Numbered from the stretch's first letter, positions 8,946-19,753 are shown. The stretch: 64,000 nt of DNA from Thalassotalea ponticola (GCF_041379045.1 NZ_CP166871.1:2604001-2668000), one strand, 5' to 3'. Program-made: numbers and translations. Notes: generated from the sequence alone by a model not told the origin.

Positions 8946-10859
8946 TTAGTAAAGCGGTGCAGGTGCGCTTTCTAAATTACGACGAACCTCAGCGTGTTCT
9001 TTTAAGTTAGCAACATAGCTTTCAAACGCAGATTGCGCTAACTGACTAACGGCAAACTGTTGAGCTCGCTCATCAATGTCGGTAACCTCGCCCTCGTTAA
9101 CCGCTGTCAATTCAACCACGGCAAAGTCACCATTGCTCATTTGCGTGCTCGCAACAGACGTTGCATCATCGCCTGGGTGAGCCATGGTAAACGCTTTACT
9201 GACAATAGCGCGATCAACATCGGCCGCATTGCGAACGAGAGTTTCCACCGCAACAAACTCGCTATTGTGTGCTACTAATAGCTCACTGCTGTCGCCATTG
9301 GTTGCCACGCTGTTAAAAAGTTGTTCAGCCACTTCGCTAGCTGCTTGTTGTGCTTTAGTATTAACTAATTGTGCTTTGATCACGTCACTAACTTGCTCTA
9401 ACGGTTTAATTGTTGCTTGTTGATATTCATCTAAGCGCAACACCATCACAAGCTCATCACTGACCACTTCAATAACATCCGAATTAAGTGCGTCTAAAGT
9501 GACTTGCTCTGAAAATGCGGCATCGATCAGCTGTTGATTGTCAAATGGCGCAGCATTGCCCGCACGAGTTAACCAATCGCTGGTTTTCACTTCGGTGTTT
9601 GCGATAATCGCAACTTCCTCAAGTGAATCTGGTGATTCAAATGCGATGGTCGCCATTTCACCCTGTAAGGTGTAGAACTTTTCAAGCGCTTGATCATTGA
9701 TTAATTGCTGGCGAATTTCGTCGGCAACTTCAGCAAGTTGTTTGGTCTTAACTTCTTCAATGTCAGTTAGCTTAATGATGTGATAACCAAATTCAGATTC
9801 GACCACAGATGAGATTGGTTGTTCGCTGGTTAATGCAAACAGCGCATCTTCAAATGCAGCATCCATATCACCGCGTTCAACCCACTCTAAGTCACCGCCA
9901 TTTTCACCCGAAAATAGATCAGCTGAAAATTGCTTGGCCAACTCGGCAAAGTCTTCACCCGCGTTAATTTGTGCAAGTAGCTGTTCTGCTTGTTGCTCTG
10001 CTGCAGCTTGATCATCGCCAAACTCTAACAAGATATGCGATGCGCGGCGGCGTTCATTGGTCGAATAAAACGCTTTATTGTCTTGGTAATACGACTCTAC
10101 ATCGGCGTCAGTGATTTCAACATTGGCACGTAAATCGGCCATATCAAGCGCCACGTAACGAACTTTCACTTTTTCAGCTGTGGCAAAGTTGTCTTTGTTG
10201 GCTTGGTAATAGCTGTCAATTTCTTCGTCGCTAACTTCAACGCTGTCTTTAAACGGTTGCACGGCAATAGTGGCATAGCGAATATCACGTGTTTGGTTGT
10301 TCAGCTTAGCCGCTAACTGTTGTTGGTAAGGCAAGCTAAACTCCGTTGCTAAAACACCAGATTGAAGACTGCGACGCGCCATATCAGTACGCAGATAGTC
10401 GCGAAAACTCGAGGCGTCGTAGAAACCTGCCTGATTGATCAGCATAAGGTAACGGTCGTTGTTAAACTCGCCGTCGACCTGGAATTCAGGCATTGACAGA
10501 ATAGTTTGTTTGATTTGCTCATCGCTGATTTTGATATCAAGCTCTGCCACTTGCTGATCAATAAGCTCTTGATTGATCAATTGCTCAAGCACATTACTGC
10601 GCATTGATTGCATGTAAGCATCGTTGCCAGCTAACTGTGCGAACATATCGCCGTATTGCTGCTCCATGCGAGCGCGTTGGTTGCGATATGCCGTTTCAAA
10701 TTGTTGCTGGCTGATCTTTTCCCCATTAACCACTGCAACCGATGTATCAACTGAATTGGTGTATGTTCCCACTCCAGCAAATACAAACGTCAAAATAACT
10801 AATACAAGAATTGCTTTTGCTGTAAAGCCCGTAGAGCCTTCTCTTATTCTTTCTAACAT
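8946..10859 (-). CDS. ppiD: Peptidyl-prolyl isomerase D, membrane-anchored periplasmic chaperone
   Basis: Inner-membrane-anchored SurA-like chaperone that works near the Sec translocon on newly exported proteins. The 637-residue protein has the PpiD order: a short cytoplasmic N-terminus (MLERIREGSTGF), one membrane anchor at about 14-32 (AKAILVLVILTFVFAGVG), a SurA-like N-terminal domain (about 40-200), and a parvulin domain at about 265-360 with RRASHILLEF and SEFGYHIIKLTDI. The C-terminal tail is of family length. It lies downstream of lon-hupB, as in E. coli, but a terminator after hupB separates it. Many parvulin domains of PpiD lack isomerase activity, so catalysis is uncertain. Confidence 0.95.
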   Translation of the reverse strand: MLERIREGSTGFTAKAILVLVILTFVFAGVGTYTNSVDTSVAVVNGEKISQQQFETAYRNQRARMEQQYGDMFAQLAGNDAYMQSMRSNVLEQLINQELIDQQVAELDIKISDEQIKQTILSMPEFQVDGEFNNDRYLMLINQAGFYDASSFRDYLRTDMARRSLQSGVLATEFSLPYQQQLAAKLNNQTRDIRYATIAVQPFKDSVEVSDEEIDSYYQANKDNFATAEKVKVRYVALDMADLRANVEITDADVESYYQDNKAFYSTNERRRASHILLEFGDDQAAAEQQAEQLLAQINAGEDFAELAKQFSADLFSGENGGDLEWVERGDMDAAFEDALFALTSEQPISSVVESEFGYHIIKLTDIEEVKTKQLAEVADEIRQQLINDQALEKFYTLQGEMATIAFESPDSLEEVAIIANTEVKTSDWLTRAGNAAPFDNQQLIDAAFSEQVTLDALNSDVIEVVSDELVMVLRLDEYQQATIKPLEQVSDVIKAQLVNTKAQQAASEVAEQLFNSVATNGDSSELLVAHNSEFVAVETLVRNAADVDRAIVSKAFTMAHPGDDATSVASTQMSNGDFAVVELTAVNEGEVTDIDERAQQFAVSQLAQSAFESYVANLKEHAEVRRNLESAPAPLY

Positions 10860-10987
10860 GTGTCTCTCGTTAAAACATCAGGACATTAATTCTAGTTGCC
10901 CGATTGTAGCAAACCCACGCGCCCCCTTGAAGTAAATTTAAGCGACAATTGCGATAAAAATGACTAGGTAAATAGGCGTGTGAAAAC

Positions 10988-11015
10988 AAAAAAAGCTGGC
11001 GTATGCCAGCTTTTT
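10988..11015 (-). terminator. hupB terminator
   Basis: Stem AAGCTGGC / GCCAGCTT with loop GTAT, A-run and T-run on opposite sides, directly after hupB and before ppiD. Confidence 0.88.
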
Positions 11016-11031
11016 GCTAAGAAACTTAATC

Positions 11032-11304
11032 TTAGTTTACAGCGTCTTTAAGTGCTTTACCCGCTTTGAAAGCTGGTACTTTAGCTGCTGAAATTTCAAT
11101 AGTCGCACCAGTTTGTGGGTTGCGACCTGTACGAGCTGCGCGGTCACGTACTGAGAATGTACCAAAACCCACAAGAGCAACTTGCTCACCTGCTTTTAGT
11201 TCATCAGAAACTGCGTCGATAAAAGAATCTAGTGCACGACCAGCAGCTGCTTTAGAGATATCTGCGCCTTCTGCGATTTTTTCGATTAGTTGAGACTTAT
11301 TCAC
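11032..11304 (-). CDS. hupB: DNA-binding protein HU (beta type)
   Basis: Histone-like dimeric DNA-bending protein of the nucleoid. The 90-residue length is exact for HU. It starts [20 protein letters not shown], has the core [21 protein letters not shown] with the beta-arm DNA-contacting Pro (in GRNPQTG), and ends [12 protein letters not shown]. Position directly downstream of lon on the same strand identifies it as the hupB-type gene. A good promoter precedes it, so it need not depend on lon transcription. Confidence 0.97.
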   Translation of the reverse strand: MNKSQLIEKIAEGADISKAAAGRALDSFIDAVSDELKAGEQVALVGFGTFSVRDRAARTGRNPQTGATIEISAAKVPAFKAGKALKDAVN

Positions 11305-11360
11305 TATGTCTTCCCCTTTAATTGTTATTATTTGGAGCCTGTCAAAATTGCTCGACCTTT

Positions 11361-11389
11361 GTTATATCAAGCATTTTTAACAACTTCAA
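11361..11389 (-). promoter_or_regulatory. hupB promoter
   Basis: On the minus strand TTGAAG (11389-11384), a 17-base spacer and TATAAC (11366-11361), 57 bases before the hupB start; close to a sigma70 consensus. Confidence 0.7.
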
Positions 11390-11588
11390 GCCCCGAACCA
11401 GCATATTTGAAAAAAATGTTAATAAATTTACAAATCCCTTGCTATTGGTAGCCTGTAGAGGAGTTTTATTAACGTCCGACTGTCAGACTACCATAGTTTT
11501 GCGCTTTGAAAACCCCTTAATTGCGTTTTTTTCCATTTTTTTTGCGATTTTTACTAAAAAAAACCAAAAAAATAACCTCGCGCCGCTA

Positions 11589-13937
11589 TTAGCTCGCTAC
11601 AGACCACTTAGATGGCGACTCAGCAAGGGCTAATTCAAGCACTTCGTCAATCCATTTCACCGGGTGAATATCGAGATCCGCTTTCACATTCTCAGGGATT
11701 TCTTTTAGGTCGCGTTCGTTATCTTTCGGAATAACAACGGTTTTAATGCCACCGCGATGAGCTGCTAATAACTTCTCTTTCAATCCGCCTATCGCTAGAA
11801 CTTCACCGCGTAAGGTAATTTCGCCCGTCATCGCCACGTCTGCTCGCACTGGGTTACCGGTCAAACTTGACACTAACGCTGTGCACATGCCAATACCGGC
11901 ACTCGGACCGTCTTTAGGCGTGGCGCCTTCAGGTACGTGCACATGAATATCGCGTTTTTCATTAAAGTCGCTATTAATCCGCAAACCGTCAGTGCGACTG
12001 CGAACCACAGTAAGTGCTGCTTGAATCGACTCTTGCATGACTTCACCGAGTGAACCGGTAAAGGTTAATTTGCCTTTGCCCGGCACTGACGCCGCTTCAA
12101 TGGTCAACAACTCACCACCTACTTCAGTCCACGCCAAGCCGGTCACCTGGCCTACGCGATTTTCATCTTCGGCTTTTCCATAATCAAAGCGTTGTACACC
12201 TAAAAACTGTTCTAGATTATCTTGATTAATAATCACTTTACCCAGGTCTTTGTCGAGTAAAATTTGCTTCACTGCTTTGCGACATAATTTGGAAATCTCG
12301 CGCTCTAAACTGCGCACGCCAGCCTCTCGAGTGTAGTATCGGATAATGCCGACAATGGCACTGTCTTCAATTTCAATCTCTTTTTCCTTGAGCCCATTGC
12401 GCTTAATTTGTTTAGGCATTAAATGGCGCTTGGCAATGTTTAATTTTTCGTCTTCGGTATAACCAGATAAACGAATAACTTCCATGCGATCAAGTAGCGG
12501 ACCGGGAATGTTCATGCTGTTTGACGTGGCGACAAACATTACATCAGACAAATCGTAATCTACTTCCAAATAATGGTCGTTAAAGGCACTGTTTTGCTCA
12601 GGATCGAGTACTTCAAGTAAAGCTGAAGCAGGGTCACCGCGCATATCTGATGACATTTTGTCAATTTCATCAAGTAAAAACAGCGGGTTCTTAACCTCGG
12701 CTTTTGCCATTTTTTGTACCAGTTTGCCTGGCATCGAACCGATATACGTTCGGCGATGACCTCTGATTTCCGCTTCATCGCGAACACCACCTAATGCCAT
12801 GCGCACGTATTTTCGACCTGTCGCGCGCGCGATAGATTGTCCCAGTGATGTTTTACCAACACCTGGCGGTCCTACCAAACACAAAATAGGGCCGCGCAAC
12901 TGCGTTACTCGCTGCTGTACCGCTAGATACTCAATGATGCGCTCTTTGACTTTTTCCAAGCCATAGTGATCTTGTTCAAGCACATCTTCGGCCAATTTTA
13001 AATTGCGCTTGAGCTTGCTGCGCTTTTTCCACGGTACCGAAATCATCCAATCGATGTAACTGCGCACAACAGTCGCTTCGGCTGACATAGGCGACATCAT
13101 TTTCAGCTTTTGCAATTCAGCCAGCGTTTTTTGCTTGGCTTCGGCGGGCATTTTCGCATCTTCAATTTTTTGCGTTAATTGCTCGGTTTCGTCAGGCACA
13201 TCGTCCATATCCCCTAACTCTTTCTGAATCGCCTTCATTTGCTCATTCAGGTAATATTCGCGTTGGCTTTTTTCCATTTGCTTTTTAACGCGACCGCGGA
13301 TCTTTTTCTCTACTTGCAACAAGTCGATCTCACCTTCCATCAGCGCCATCAAGTACTCAAGGCGTTCCGCGACATTGGTGATTTCAAGGACGTGCTGCTT
13401 TTCTTGCAACTTAAGCGGCATATGAGCAGCCATAGTATCGGCTAACTGTTCGGCATTTTCGATGGCTGAGACCGAGGTAAGCACTTCAGGAGGGATCTTT
13501 TTATTTAATTTGACGTAGCCTTCAAACTGAGACACCGCCGAGCGCACCAACACTTCGTGATTGTCTATGTCACTGTTATCAGATTCAACAAAGTCCACAT
13601 CGGCGACAAAGTAATCATCGGTATCGGTAAACTGCACCACTTGGGCACGCTGTATCCCTTCAACCAACACTTTTACTGTGCCATCTGGCAATTTTAACAT
13701 TTGCAAAATGGTCGCGACGGTACCCATTTCAAACAAGTCAGCTTCAGTTGGATCGTCGACTGAAGCGTCCTTTTGTGCTACTAAAAATACTCGTTTGTCG
13801 CTTTCCATCGCTTGATCTAAACAACGAATTGATTTTTCTCGCCCGACAAATAGCGGTATCACCATTTGTGGGTAAACAACGACATCACGCAAAGCGAGTA
13901 CTGGTGTGTTAATTTGTCCTGAATGCTCTTTTGTCAT
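11589..13937 (-). CDS. lon: ATP-dependent protease Lon
   Basis: Cytosolic AAA+ serine protease that degrades misfolded and regulatory proteins. The 782-residue protein has the N-terminal substrate-binding LON domain (about 10-205, start [13 protein letters not shown]), a coiled region, the AAA+ module with Walker [10 protein letters not shown] near residue 355 and Walker [11 protein letters not shown], and the protease domain with catalytic Ser in KDGPSAGIG near 678 and Lys in [14 protein letters not shown] near 720. A heat-shock-type promoter lies about 70 bases upstream. It stands between clpX and hupB as in E. coli. Confidence 0.98.
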   Translation of the reverse strand: MTKEHSGQINTPVLALRDVVVYPQMVIPLFVGREKSIRCLDQAMESDKRVFLVAQKDASVDDPTEADLFEMGTVATILQMLKLPDGTVKVLVEGIQRAQVVQFTDTDDYFVADVDFVESDNSDIDNHEVLVRSAVSQFEGYVKLNKKIPPEVLTSVSAIENAEQLADTMAAHMPLKLQEKQHVLEITNVAERLEYLMALMEGEIDLLQVEKKIRGRVKKQMEKSQREYYLNEQMKAIQKELGDMDDVPDETEQLTQKIEDAKMPAEAKQKTLAELQKLKMMSPMSAEATVVRSYIDWMISVPWKKRSKLKRNLKLAEDVLEQDHYGLEKVKERIIEYLAVQQRVTQLRGPILCLVGPPGVGKTSLGQSIARATGRKYVRMALGGVRDEAEIRGHRRTYIGSMPGKLVQKMAKAEVKNPLFLLDEIDKMSSDMRGDPASALLEVLDPEQNSAFNDHYLEVDYDLSDVMFVATSNSMNIPGPLLDRMEVIRLSGYTEDEKLNIAKRHLMPKQIKRNGLKEKEIEIEDSAIVGIIRYYTREAGVRSLEREISKLCRKAVKQILLDKDLGKVIINQDNLEQFLGVQRFDYGKAEDENRVGQVTGLAWTEVGGELLTIEAASVPGKGKLTFTGSLGEVMQESIQAALTVVRSRTDGLRINSDFNEKRDIHVHVPEGATPKDGPSAGIGMCTALVSSLTGNPVRADVAMTGEITLRGEVLAIGGLKEKLLAAHRGGIKTVVIPKDNERDLKEIPENVKADLDIHPVKWIDEVLELALAESPSKWSVAS

Positions 13938-14007
13938 GGGAAAATCTCTTGAAAGTGATGTGCATTATTCAGAAGTGTCGAATATATTCTGAACCTTATA
14001 ATTCAGT

Positions 14008-14036
14008 ATATGGGGATTGACGTTTGAGATTCAACA
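14008..14036 (-). promoter_or_regulatory. Heat-shock (sigma32) promoter of lon
   Basis: Read on the minus strand: TTGAA in the -35 element (14034-14030), then a spacer of about 14 bases and CCCCATAT (14015-14008). This matches the sigma32 consensus, CTTGAA with CCCCATNT, almost perfectly. It is about 70 bases before the lon start. Confidence 0.85.
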
Positions 14037-14084
14037 GCTAATTTCAAAAGCTGGTACCAATAAGCTGATTCGTGGAAATGTGAA

Positions 14085-14118
14085 ACAAAAAAGCCAGCAC
14101 TGATGGCTGGCTTTTGCA
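14085..14118 (-). terminator. clpX terminator
   Basis: Stem AAAGCCAGC / GCTGGCTTT with a 7-base loop and flanking A and T runs, just downstream of the clpX stop; it separates clpX from the lon promoter. Confidence 0.85.
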
Positions 14119-14131
14119 CTGAGAGTGTCAC

Positions 14132-15409
14132 TTACTCGTTGGCTTGTTTTTCATCTTGCGATTCAAACAAAATAATTGGCTTAGACTCGCCTTTGATCAC
14201 CGACTCATCAATAACAACTTTAGTTGCATCAGTGAGAGATGGCAGTTCGTACATGGTATCTAACAGTACGCCTTCGACAATTGAGCGCAAACCACGAGCA
14301 CCAGTTTTACGGACCATGGCTTTGTTGGCAATCGCCTTTAACGCGTCTTCTCTAAACTCAAGCTCGACGTCTTCCATATCAAACAATGCGGTAAACTGTT
14401 TGGTTAACGCATTCTTAGGCTGTTGTAAGATTTGAATTAACGCATCTTCATCAAGCTCGCTTAAGGTTGCAACAACCGGTAAACGACCGATGAATTCGGG
14501 TATCAAACCGTACTTAACCAAATCCTGAGGCTCGACTTCTTGGAAGCGTTCGGTTAGCGACTTCTCTGCTTCTTTGCCTTTGACATCGGCACCAAAGCCA
14601 ATTCCTGTACCGGTAACCATGCGCTGCTCAATGACTTTATCGAGTCCGGCGAATGCACCACCACAGATAAATAAGATTTTCGATGTATCAACTTGCAAAA
14701 ACTCTTGCTGTGGATGTTTGCGACCACCTTGAGGCGGTACAGCAGCAATAGTTCCTTCAACCAACTTCAACAGTGCTTGCTGCACACCTTCACCCGATAC
14801 ATCACGGGTGATCGAAGGGTTGTCTGACTTGCGAGAAATTTTGTCAATTTCATCAATGTAGACAATACCGCGCTGAGCTTTTTCAACGTCGTAATCACAT
14901 TTTTGCAATAGCTTTTGGATAATGTTTTCAACGTCTTCGCCAACGTAGCCGGCTTCGGTTAACGTCGTTGCATCGGCCATGGTATAAGGCACATCAAGCA
15001 TTCTCGCCAAGGTTTCCGCTAACAACGTTTTACCGGAACCCGTTGGACCAATCAGCAAAATATTCGACTTGCCTAGCTCTACACCATTGTGGCTATCGCC
15101 ATTTTTCAAACGCTTGTAATGGTTGTATACTGCCACACTGAGCACTTTTTTAGCGTGATCTTGACCGATCACATAATCGTCTAAGTGCGCTCTAATTTCT
15201 TTGGGTGTTGGCAATTTACTCGAGTCAGCTTGTGGCGAGATATCTTTGACTTCTTCACGAATAATATCGTTACACAGCTCAACACACTCATCACATACGA
15301 ACACAGATGGGCCGGCAATTAACTTACGGACTTCATGCTGACTTTTACCACAAAACGAGCAATACAATAACTTGTCGTTATCACCGCTACCTTTAATGTC
15401 ATCGGTCAT
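14132..15409 (-). CDS. clpX: ATP-dependent Clp protease ATP-binding subunit ClpX
   Basis: AAA+ unfoldase that feeds substrates into ClpP. 425 residues. The N-terminal zinc-binding domain has four cysteines (CSFCG and VCDECVELC, about residues 17-46). The AAA+ module has Walker [12 protein letters not shown] near 120, Walker [11 protein letters not shown] near 185, sensor regions, and the ClpP-contacting IGF-type loop, seen here as [10 protein letters not shown]. It follows clpP on the same strand at 142 bases, so it is likely transcribed at least partly with clpP. Confidence 0.98.
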   Translation of the reverse strand: MTDDIKGSGDNDKLLYCSFCGKSQHEVRKLIAGPSVFVCDECVELCNDIIREEVKDISPQADSSKLPTPKEIRAHLDDYVIGQDHAKKVLSVAVYNHYKRLKNGDSHNGVELGKSNILLIGPTGSGKTLLAETLARMLDVPYTMADATTLTEAGYVGEDVENIIQKLLQKCDYDVEKAQRGIVYIDEIDKISRKSDNPSITRDVSGEGVQQALLKLVEGTIAAVPPQGGRKHPQQEFLQVDTSKILFICGGAFAGLDKVIEQRMVTGTGIGFGADVKGKEAEKSLTERFQEVEPQDLVKYGLIPEFIGRLPVVATLSELDEDALIQILQQPKNALTKQFTALFDMEDVELEFREDALKAIANKAMVRKTGARGLRSIVEGVLLDTMYELPSLTDATKVVIDESVIKGESKPIILFESQDEKQANE

Positions 15410-15551
15410 ACGGTACTTACCTCAATATCTTTTCTTTCTAATTAAATTAATCACCAAAGCATACACCCATTATAGCTGGAAAACGGCTATTATAGCGTGC
15501 CAACAGAGCCTTTGTTGCTCGTGATGTTGTCGCTTAATTGATCGGTCGCGA

Positions 15552-16166
15552 TTAACGCTGGGTTAAAATCGCATCGACCAAACCGTAATCTACAGCTTGT
15601 TGAGCACTTAAAAAGTTATCGCGATCGGTATCTTTGGTAACTTTTTCTAAATCTTGTCCGGTGTGTTCTGCCATGAGGCGATTCAGCTTGTCTTTAACGT
15701 ATAAGATTTCCTTGGCATGGATTTCAAAATCTGATGCCTGACCTTGGAAACCGCCCAGAGGTTGGTGGATCATAACGCGGGAATTAGGAAGACAAAAACG
15801 CTTGCCCTTTTCACCTGCAGACAACAAAAATGCGCCCATACTTGCCGCTTGCCCCATACACACGGTGCTCACGTTAGGCTTGATAAACTGCATGGTATCG
15901 TAAATAGCCAAACCTGCCGTTACGCTGCCGCCCGGTGAGTTGATGTACAGATAAATGTCTTTTTCTGGACTTTCCGATTCAAGGAACAAAAGCTGAGCGA
16001 CAATCAAATTTGCCATGTGCTCTTCAACTTGACCGCAACAAAAAATGACGCGCTCTTTTAACAAACGCGAATAAATGTCATATGAACGCTCGCCCTTGGA
16101 TGTTTGTTCAACAACCATAGGAACCAATGCATTTTCAATTGGTGAATTATTATTAGAGTGAATCAA
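15552..16166 (-). CDS. clpP: ATP-dependent Clp protease proteolytic subunit
   Basis: Self-compartmentalised serine protease forming a tetradecamer with ClpX or ClpA. 204 residues, with catalytic Ser in [13 protein letters not shown] (about residue 107), His in [13 protein letters not shown] (about 132) and Asp in [15 protein letters not shown] (about 181). The start is a TTG at 16166 with AAGGAT seven bases upstream; there is no ATG closer to the conserved N-terminus. The preceding region contains its own strong promoter and a hairpin that probably ends the tig transcript. Confidence 0.97.
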   Translation of the reverse strand: MIHSNNNSPIENALVPMVVEQTSKGERSYDIYSRLLKERVIFCCGQVEEHMANLIVAQLLFLESESPEKDIYLYINSPGGSVTAGLAIYDTMQFIKPNVSTVCMGQAASMGAFLLSAGEKGKRFCLPNSRVMIHQPLGGFQGQASDFEIHAKEILYVKDKLNRLMAEHTGQDLEKVTKDTDRDNFLSAQQAVDYGLVDAILTQR

Positions 16167-16185
16167 TGAAAATATCCTTAAAATG

Positions 16186-16220
16186 TAAAAATGGCTTATA
16201 TGAACACATATAAGCCATTT
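16186..16220 (-). terminator. tig terminator in the tig-clpP spacer
   Basis: Perfect 13-base stem AATGGCTTATATG / CATATAAGCCATT around the loop AACA, followed on the minus strand by TTTTT. It lies only 20-54 bases before the clpP start and begins inside the -10 region of the clpP promoter. Confidence 0.75.
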
Positions 16221-16247
16221 AAGCCACTGCCATTGACATTGTCAATG
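16217..16247 (-). promoter_or_regulatory. clpP promoter with a 17-base palindrome at its -35 element
   Basis: On the minus strand TTGACA, a 17-base spacer and TTAAAT (ends at 16217) make a strong sigma70 promoter. The -35 hexamer is inside the perfect palindrome CATTGACAATGTCAATG (16231-16247), a possible operator. Confidence 0.6.
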
Positions 16248-16293
16248 CGTGAGACGTGTAAACCGGTAATTATTGTAATTTTTCTATCAACAA

Positions 16294-17598
16294 TTACGCT
16301 TGTGGTGTCATTACGTCTTTAAATGCAGTTTCTTTTTCAACTACGTCAGCTTGTTCAAGAATGAAGTCAACAGCTTGCTCTTCTAAAGCAACGTGCTGCA
16401 TTTGCTGAAGTAGTTCTTGGTTGTTCATGTAGTAATCGATAACTTCTTGTGGATCTTCGTATGCCGATGCCGCAGTTTCGATTAACGCTTTTACGCGCGC
16501 GTCGTCTACTTTAAGTTCGTTAGTTTTGATTACTTCACCTAAAAGAAGACCTACTTTTACGCGACGCTCAGCTTGTTCAGTGAACATTTCTGCAGGTAGC
16601 TGTGGCATGTTTTTCGGATCAACTTGACCACCAAAACGCTGCATAGCTTGTTGACGAAGTGCGTCAACTTCTTGGCTTACTAGGGCTTTTGGAAGCTCAA
16701 TTGCATTCGCTTCAACTAAACCGTTCAACACTTGCTCTTTTACCTTGCCTTTTACAGCTTGGCCTAATTCGCGTTCCATGTTTTTCTTAACTTCTTCGCG
16801 AAGTGCGTCTACACCGCCTTCTTCAACGCCGAATAGCTTAGCAAATTCATCGTCGATTTCAGGTAATACTGGGCCTTCAGTTTTGTGTACAACAATATCA
16901 AACTCAGCGTCTTTACCTTTTAGGTTTTCAGCGTGATAGTCTTCAGGGAAAGTAACGGTGATGGTTTTCTCTTCACCTACTTTCATACCAGTGATTTCTT
17001 TTTCAAAACCTGGGATCATACGACCTGAACCTAGTTCAAGTTCAAAACCTTCAGCTTTGCCGCCTTCGAATTCTTCGCCGTCAACGCGACCGTTGAAATC
17101 GATAGTAAGCTTGTCGCCTTTTTTGGTCTTGCGCTTGTTCTCTTTCCAAGTTTTGTGTTGGTTTTGTAACGTCGTGAACATTTCTTCTAAGTCAGCGTCA
17201 GTTACTTCAACAACAGGCTTTTCAACTTTAATTTTGTCTAAACCTGAAACTTCTAGTTCTGGGTAAACTTCGAATGTTGCTTCAAACGCTAACTCTTTGC
17301 CTTCTTCGTTGCTCTTAGCAACAAACGCAGGACGACCCGCTGGGTTCAACTTTTCAGCGACAATCGCTTCAACAAAGTGACGTTGCATAAGTTCACCAGC
17401 AACTTCTTGACGAACAGATGCACCAAAACGCTTCTGAATTACAGAAGCAGGTACTTTACCTGGACGGAAACCTGGAGCTTTATATGTTTTAGCGAATTGA
17501 CGCAGACGGTTTTTAACTTCTACATCTACGGTTTCGGCAGGAACGGTAATAGAAACCTTGCGCTCCAAACCTTGAGTAGTCTCAACTGAAACTTGCAT
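16294..17598 (-). CDS. tig: Trigger factor, ribosome-associated chaperone
   Basis: First chaperone to meet nascent chains at the ribosome exit, with FKBP-type isomerase activity. 434 residues, the normal length. The N-terminal ribosome-binding domain carries the [12 protein letters not shown] form of the signature loop (about 43-54). The FKBP domain spans about 150-245 ([31 protein letters not shown]). The C-terminal helical arms include [11 protein letters not shown]. It is the first gene of the tig-clpP-clpX block; the 5' leader contains a small hairpin (17672-17689). Confidence 0.98.
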   Translation of the reverse strand: MQVSVETTQGLERKVSITVPAETVDVEVKNRLRQFAKTYKAPGFRPGKVPASVIQKRFGASVRQEVAGELMQRHFVEAIVAEKLNPAGRPAFVAKSNEEGKELAFEATFEVYPELEVSGLDKIKVEKPVVEVTDADLEEMFTTLQNQHKTWKENKRKTKKGDKLTIDFNGRVDGEEFEGGKAEGFELELGSGRMIPGFEKEITGMKVGEEKTITVTFPEDYHAENLKGKDAEFDIVVHKTEGPVLPEIDDEFAKLFGVEEGGVDALREEVKKNMERELGQAVKGKVKEQVLNGLVEANAIELPKALVSQEVDALRQQAMQRFGGQVDPKNMPQLPAEMFTEQAERRVKVGLLLGEVIKTNELKVDDARVKALIETAASAYEDPQEVIDYYMNNQELLQQMQHVALEEQAVDFILEQADVVEKETAFKDVMTPQA

Positions 17599-18136
17599 TT
17601 TTATACCTCAATTTATGGCGTGTCTCGCCTTTAATGCATCTTATTAGTAAACAAAGCGCTTACCGTCAGTCCACAGTCATACGACTGTGAATGAAAGAGC
17701 GAATGCATCACTCTCTGTAAAAGATGTTCGAGCGACCCAATTAGTTGGGTTCGATTTAAATGTGACGCGGAATTATAGCCGTGCTACTGCCCGCTGTAAA
17801 CACCTGCTGGTCAACAATTACTCGCCAATTTTTAATCAGCGATTGAAAAAATAATAAATCGCTAGGTTCGGTTAAATTTGTCGGTATAGATTTTGTTCAA
17901 ATGAAAAGGTATTTATTCGAGACTCGGTGACAAAATTGAGTAGTAAAGCTTTGAATAATTTAAATTTTATCTAATATAGCAACACCGTTTTGCCAAATGT
18001 GAGGTTGAACACAAAACGATAGTGAAATCACAATACGTGGCAAAACGCCATCTCGTGTTGATAAAAAAACACTAACAGAGTGATTTACACGACAAATTTA
18101 AATTTAGATATAAAAAGCGATACGCTAAGAGAAGAG
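17599..18136. other. 538-base intergenic region between tig and the tRNA cluster
   Basis: No protein-like frame is seen. It must hold the tig promoter and the end of the tRNA transcript. A hairpin CACAGTC / GACTGTG (17672-17689) lies in the tig leader. A perfect 10-base inverted repeat CGTTTTGCCA (17986-17995) / TGGCAAAACG (18038-18047) is separated by 42 bases. A weak hairpin with a T-run at about 18112-18126 could end the tRNA transcript. Confidence 0.5.
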
Positions 18137-18213
18137 TGGTCGGTGATGTAGGATTTGAACCTACGACCCCTTGGACCCAAACCAAGTGCGCTACCAAGCT
18201 GCGCTAATCACCG
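18137..18213 (-). tRNA. tRNA-Pro (anticodon TGG), copy 1
   Basis: 77 bases with encoded CCA. Acceptor CGGTGAT / ATCACCG, anticodon stem CTTGG / CCAAG with loop TTTGGGT, and T-loop GTTCAAATC. Identical to the copy at 18445-18521. Confidence 0.97.
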
Positions 18214-18225
18214 ACGAAAGATAAA

Positions 18226-18301
18226 TGGGGTGGCTGATGGGACTTGAACCCACGACAACCGGAATCACAATCCGGGGCTCTACCAACTGAGCTACAGCCA
18301 C
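18226..18301 (-). tRNA. tRNA-His (anticodon GTG)
   Basis: 76 bases with encoded CCA. Acceptor GTGGCTG / CAGCCAC, discriminator C as expected for tRNA-His, and a genomic G at 18302 that supplies the G-1 base. Anticodon stem CCGGA / TCCGG with loop TTGTGAT. Confidence 0.97.
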
Positions 18302-18308
18302 CACTGAA

Positions 18309-18385
<77 letters not shown>

Positions 18386-18444
18386 ATAACACCTTACAGG
18401 TTATACCAACTTATCGAACTTGAAAAGTTGCATAAGGAAGAAAG

Positions 18445-18521
18445 TGGTCGGTGATGTAGGATTTGAACCTACGACCCCTTGGACCCAAACCAAGTGCGCT
18501 ACCAAGCTGCGCTAATCACCG
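18445..18521 (-). tRNA. tRNA-Pro (anticodon TGG), copy 2
   Basis: First gene of the cluster in the direction of transcription and identical over 77 bases to the copy at 18137-18213. The cluster promoter lies 45-73 bases upstream. Confidence 0.97.
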
Positions 18522-18857
18522 ACATTCTCTGCCTGTTGAATCGCTGTTGCGTCTCAACGGGGCGCATATTACCTATGTGCTTTGCGGTCGTCAAATGTTT
18601 TTTTCTAATTTTTTATTGTTCGTACAATTTTAACGCAACCACTGAGATAGGCGGTGAAAAAAACAGCAAACATACGACCGTTCACTTACTTTAGTTACGA
18701 TTTTTGTGCTTTGCCAGATCAACAATGTTGCAAAATGTAATCCAATCGTTTTATTTATTTACCCAATATGCCGTCAAACACTACACGGCAGTTATAAAGT
18801 ATGAGAAAATAGCGCCGTCTTTTTTGCCACCCACTTAAACACAACAGATTAAAACCT
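18522..18857. other. 336-base divergent region between the tRNA cluster and folD
   Basis: Contains the tRNA operon promoter on the minus strand (listed separately) and, on the plus strand, presumably the folD promoter in the A+T-rich stretch before 18858. No gene is seen. Confidence 0.5.
18566..18594 (-). promoter_or_regulatory. Promoter of the tRNA operon
   Basis: Minus strand: TTGACG (18594-18589), a 17-base spacer and TAATAT (18571-18566), followed by a G+C-rich discriminator GCGCCCCG, typical of stringently controlled stable-RNA promoters. Confidence 0.8.
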
Positions 18858-19712
18858 ATGTCTGCAAATATTATCGATGGTAAAGCCATCGCTCAACAAA
18901 TTCGCACCAACGTAAAACAAAAAGTTGAGGCTCGCCTTAACCAAGGTAAACGCGCACCTGGCCTTGCCGTCGTGCTTGTTGGTGAAGATCCAGCGTCACA
19001 AGTCTATGTTGGTAGTAAACGTCGCGCTTGTGAAGAAGTCGGCTTTATCTCTAAGTCGTACGACATGCCAGCGACGACGACCCAACAAGAGTTATATCAG
19101 TTAATTGATCAGCTAAATAACGATGATCAAGTAGATGGTATTTTAGTGCAACTGCCTTTGCCAGAGGGGTTAGATGCCAACTTAATTATTGAACACATTA
19201 GCCCAGAAAAAGATGTCGATGGTTTTCACCCGGCCAACGTGGGTAAATTGTGTTTGCGCCAACCGGGTCTGCGCCCGTGTACACCAAAAGGCATTATGAC
19301 ATTAATTGAGTCGACGGGTGTTGATACTCACGGCTTAGACGCAGTCGTTGTAGGTGCATCAAATATCGTCGGCCGACCAATGACCCTTGAATTGCTGCTT
19401 GCAGGTTGCACCACCACCACCACCCATCGCTTTACCAAAGATCTAGAGCAGAAGGTTCGCGCGGCTGATCTAGTTGTCGTTGCGGTAGGTAAACCTGAGT
19501 TTATTCCAGGTGAATGGATCAAACCAGGTGCCATCGTGATCGATGTCGGTATTAATCGCCTTGAAAACGGCACATTAGTTGGCGATGTAGAATTTAGCGT
19601 TGCCAAAGACAACGCGTCATTTATTACACCGGTTCCCGGTGGCGTCGGTCCAATGACCGTGGCAAGCTTGATTGAAAACACTCTGATTGCGTGTGAACAA
19701 TCGGGTCGTTAA
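18858..19712 (+). CDS. folD: Bifunctional methylenetetrahydrofolate dehydrogenase/cyclohydrolase
   Basis: Interconverts 5,10-methylene-, methenyl- and 10-formyl-tetrahydrofolate with NADP+, supplying one-carbon units. 284 residues. Family signatures are [22 protein letters not shown] (catalytic Lys and Tyr region near 50-60; only the length is unusual to spell out), GILVQLPLP near 97, [13 protein letters not shown] near 121, the dinucleotide site [12 protein letters not shown] near 165 and [13 protein letters not shown] near 258. It is a single gene with a strong terminator. glyA, another one-carbon gene, lies 5 kb away, but no linkage is implied. Confidence 0.97.
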   Translation: MSANIIDGKAIAQQIRTNVKQKVEARLNQGKRAPGLAVVLVGEDPASQVYVGSKRRACEEVGFISKSYDMPATTTQQELYQLIDQLNNDDQVDGILVQLPLPEGLDANLIIEHISPEKDVDGFHPANVGKLCLRQPGLRPCTPKGIMTLIESTGVDTHGLDAVVVGASNIVGRPMTLELLLAGCTTTTTHRFTKDLEQKVRAADLVVVAVGKPEFIPGEWIKPGAIVIDVGINRLENGTLVGDVEFSVAKDNASFITPVPGGVGPMTVASLIENTLIACEQSGR

Positions 19713-19753
19713 TTCAACCTCTAGCTAGATACAACGCGATCAACATCACTCGT

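Noticed and set aside
11322..11633. A 103-codon plus-strand frame between hupB and lon
   Set aside because: It covers the hupB promoter and lon 3' end, is low-complexity in the A/T-rich part and lacks a start signal.
18479..18694. A 71-codon frame overlapping tRNA-Pro copy 2
   Set aside because: It is mostly tRNA and promoter sequence; chance frame.
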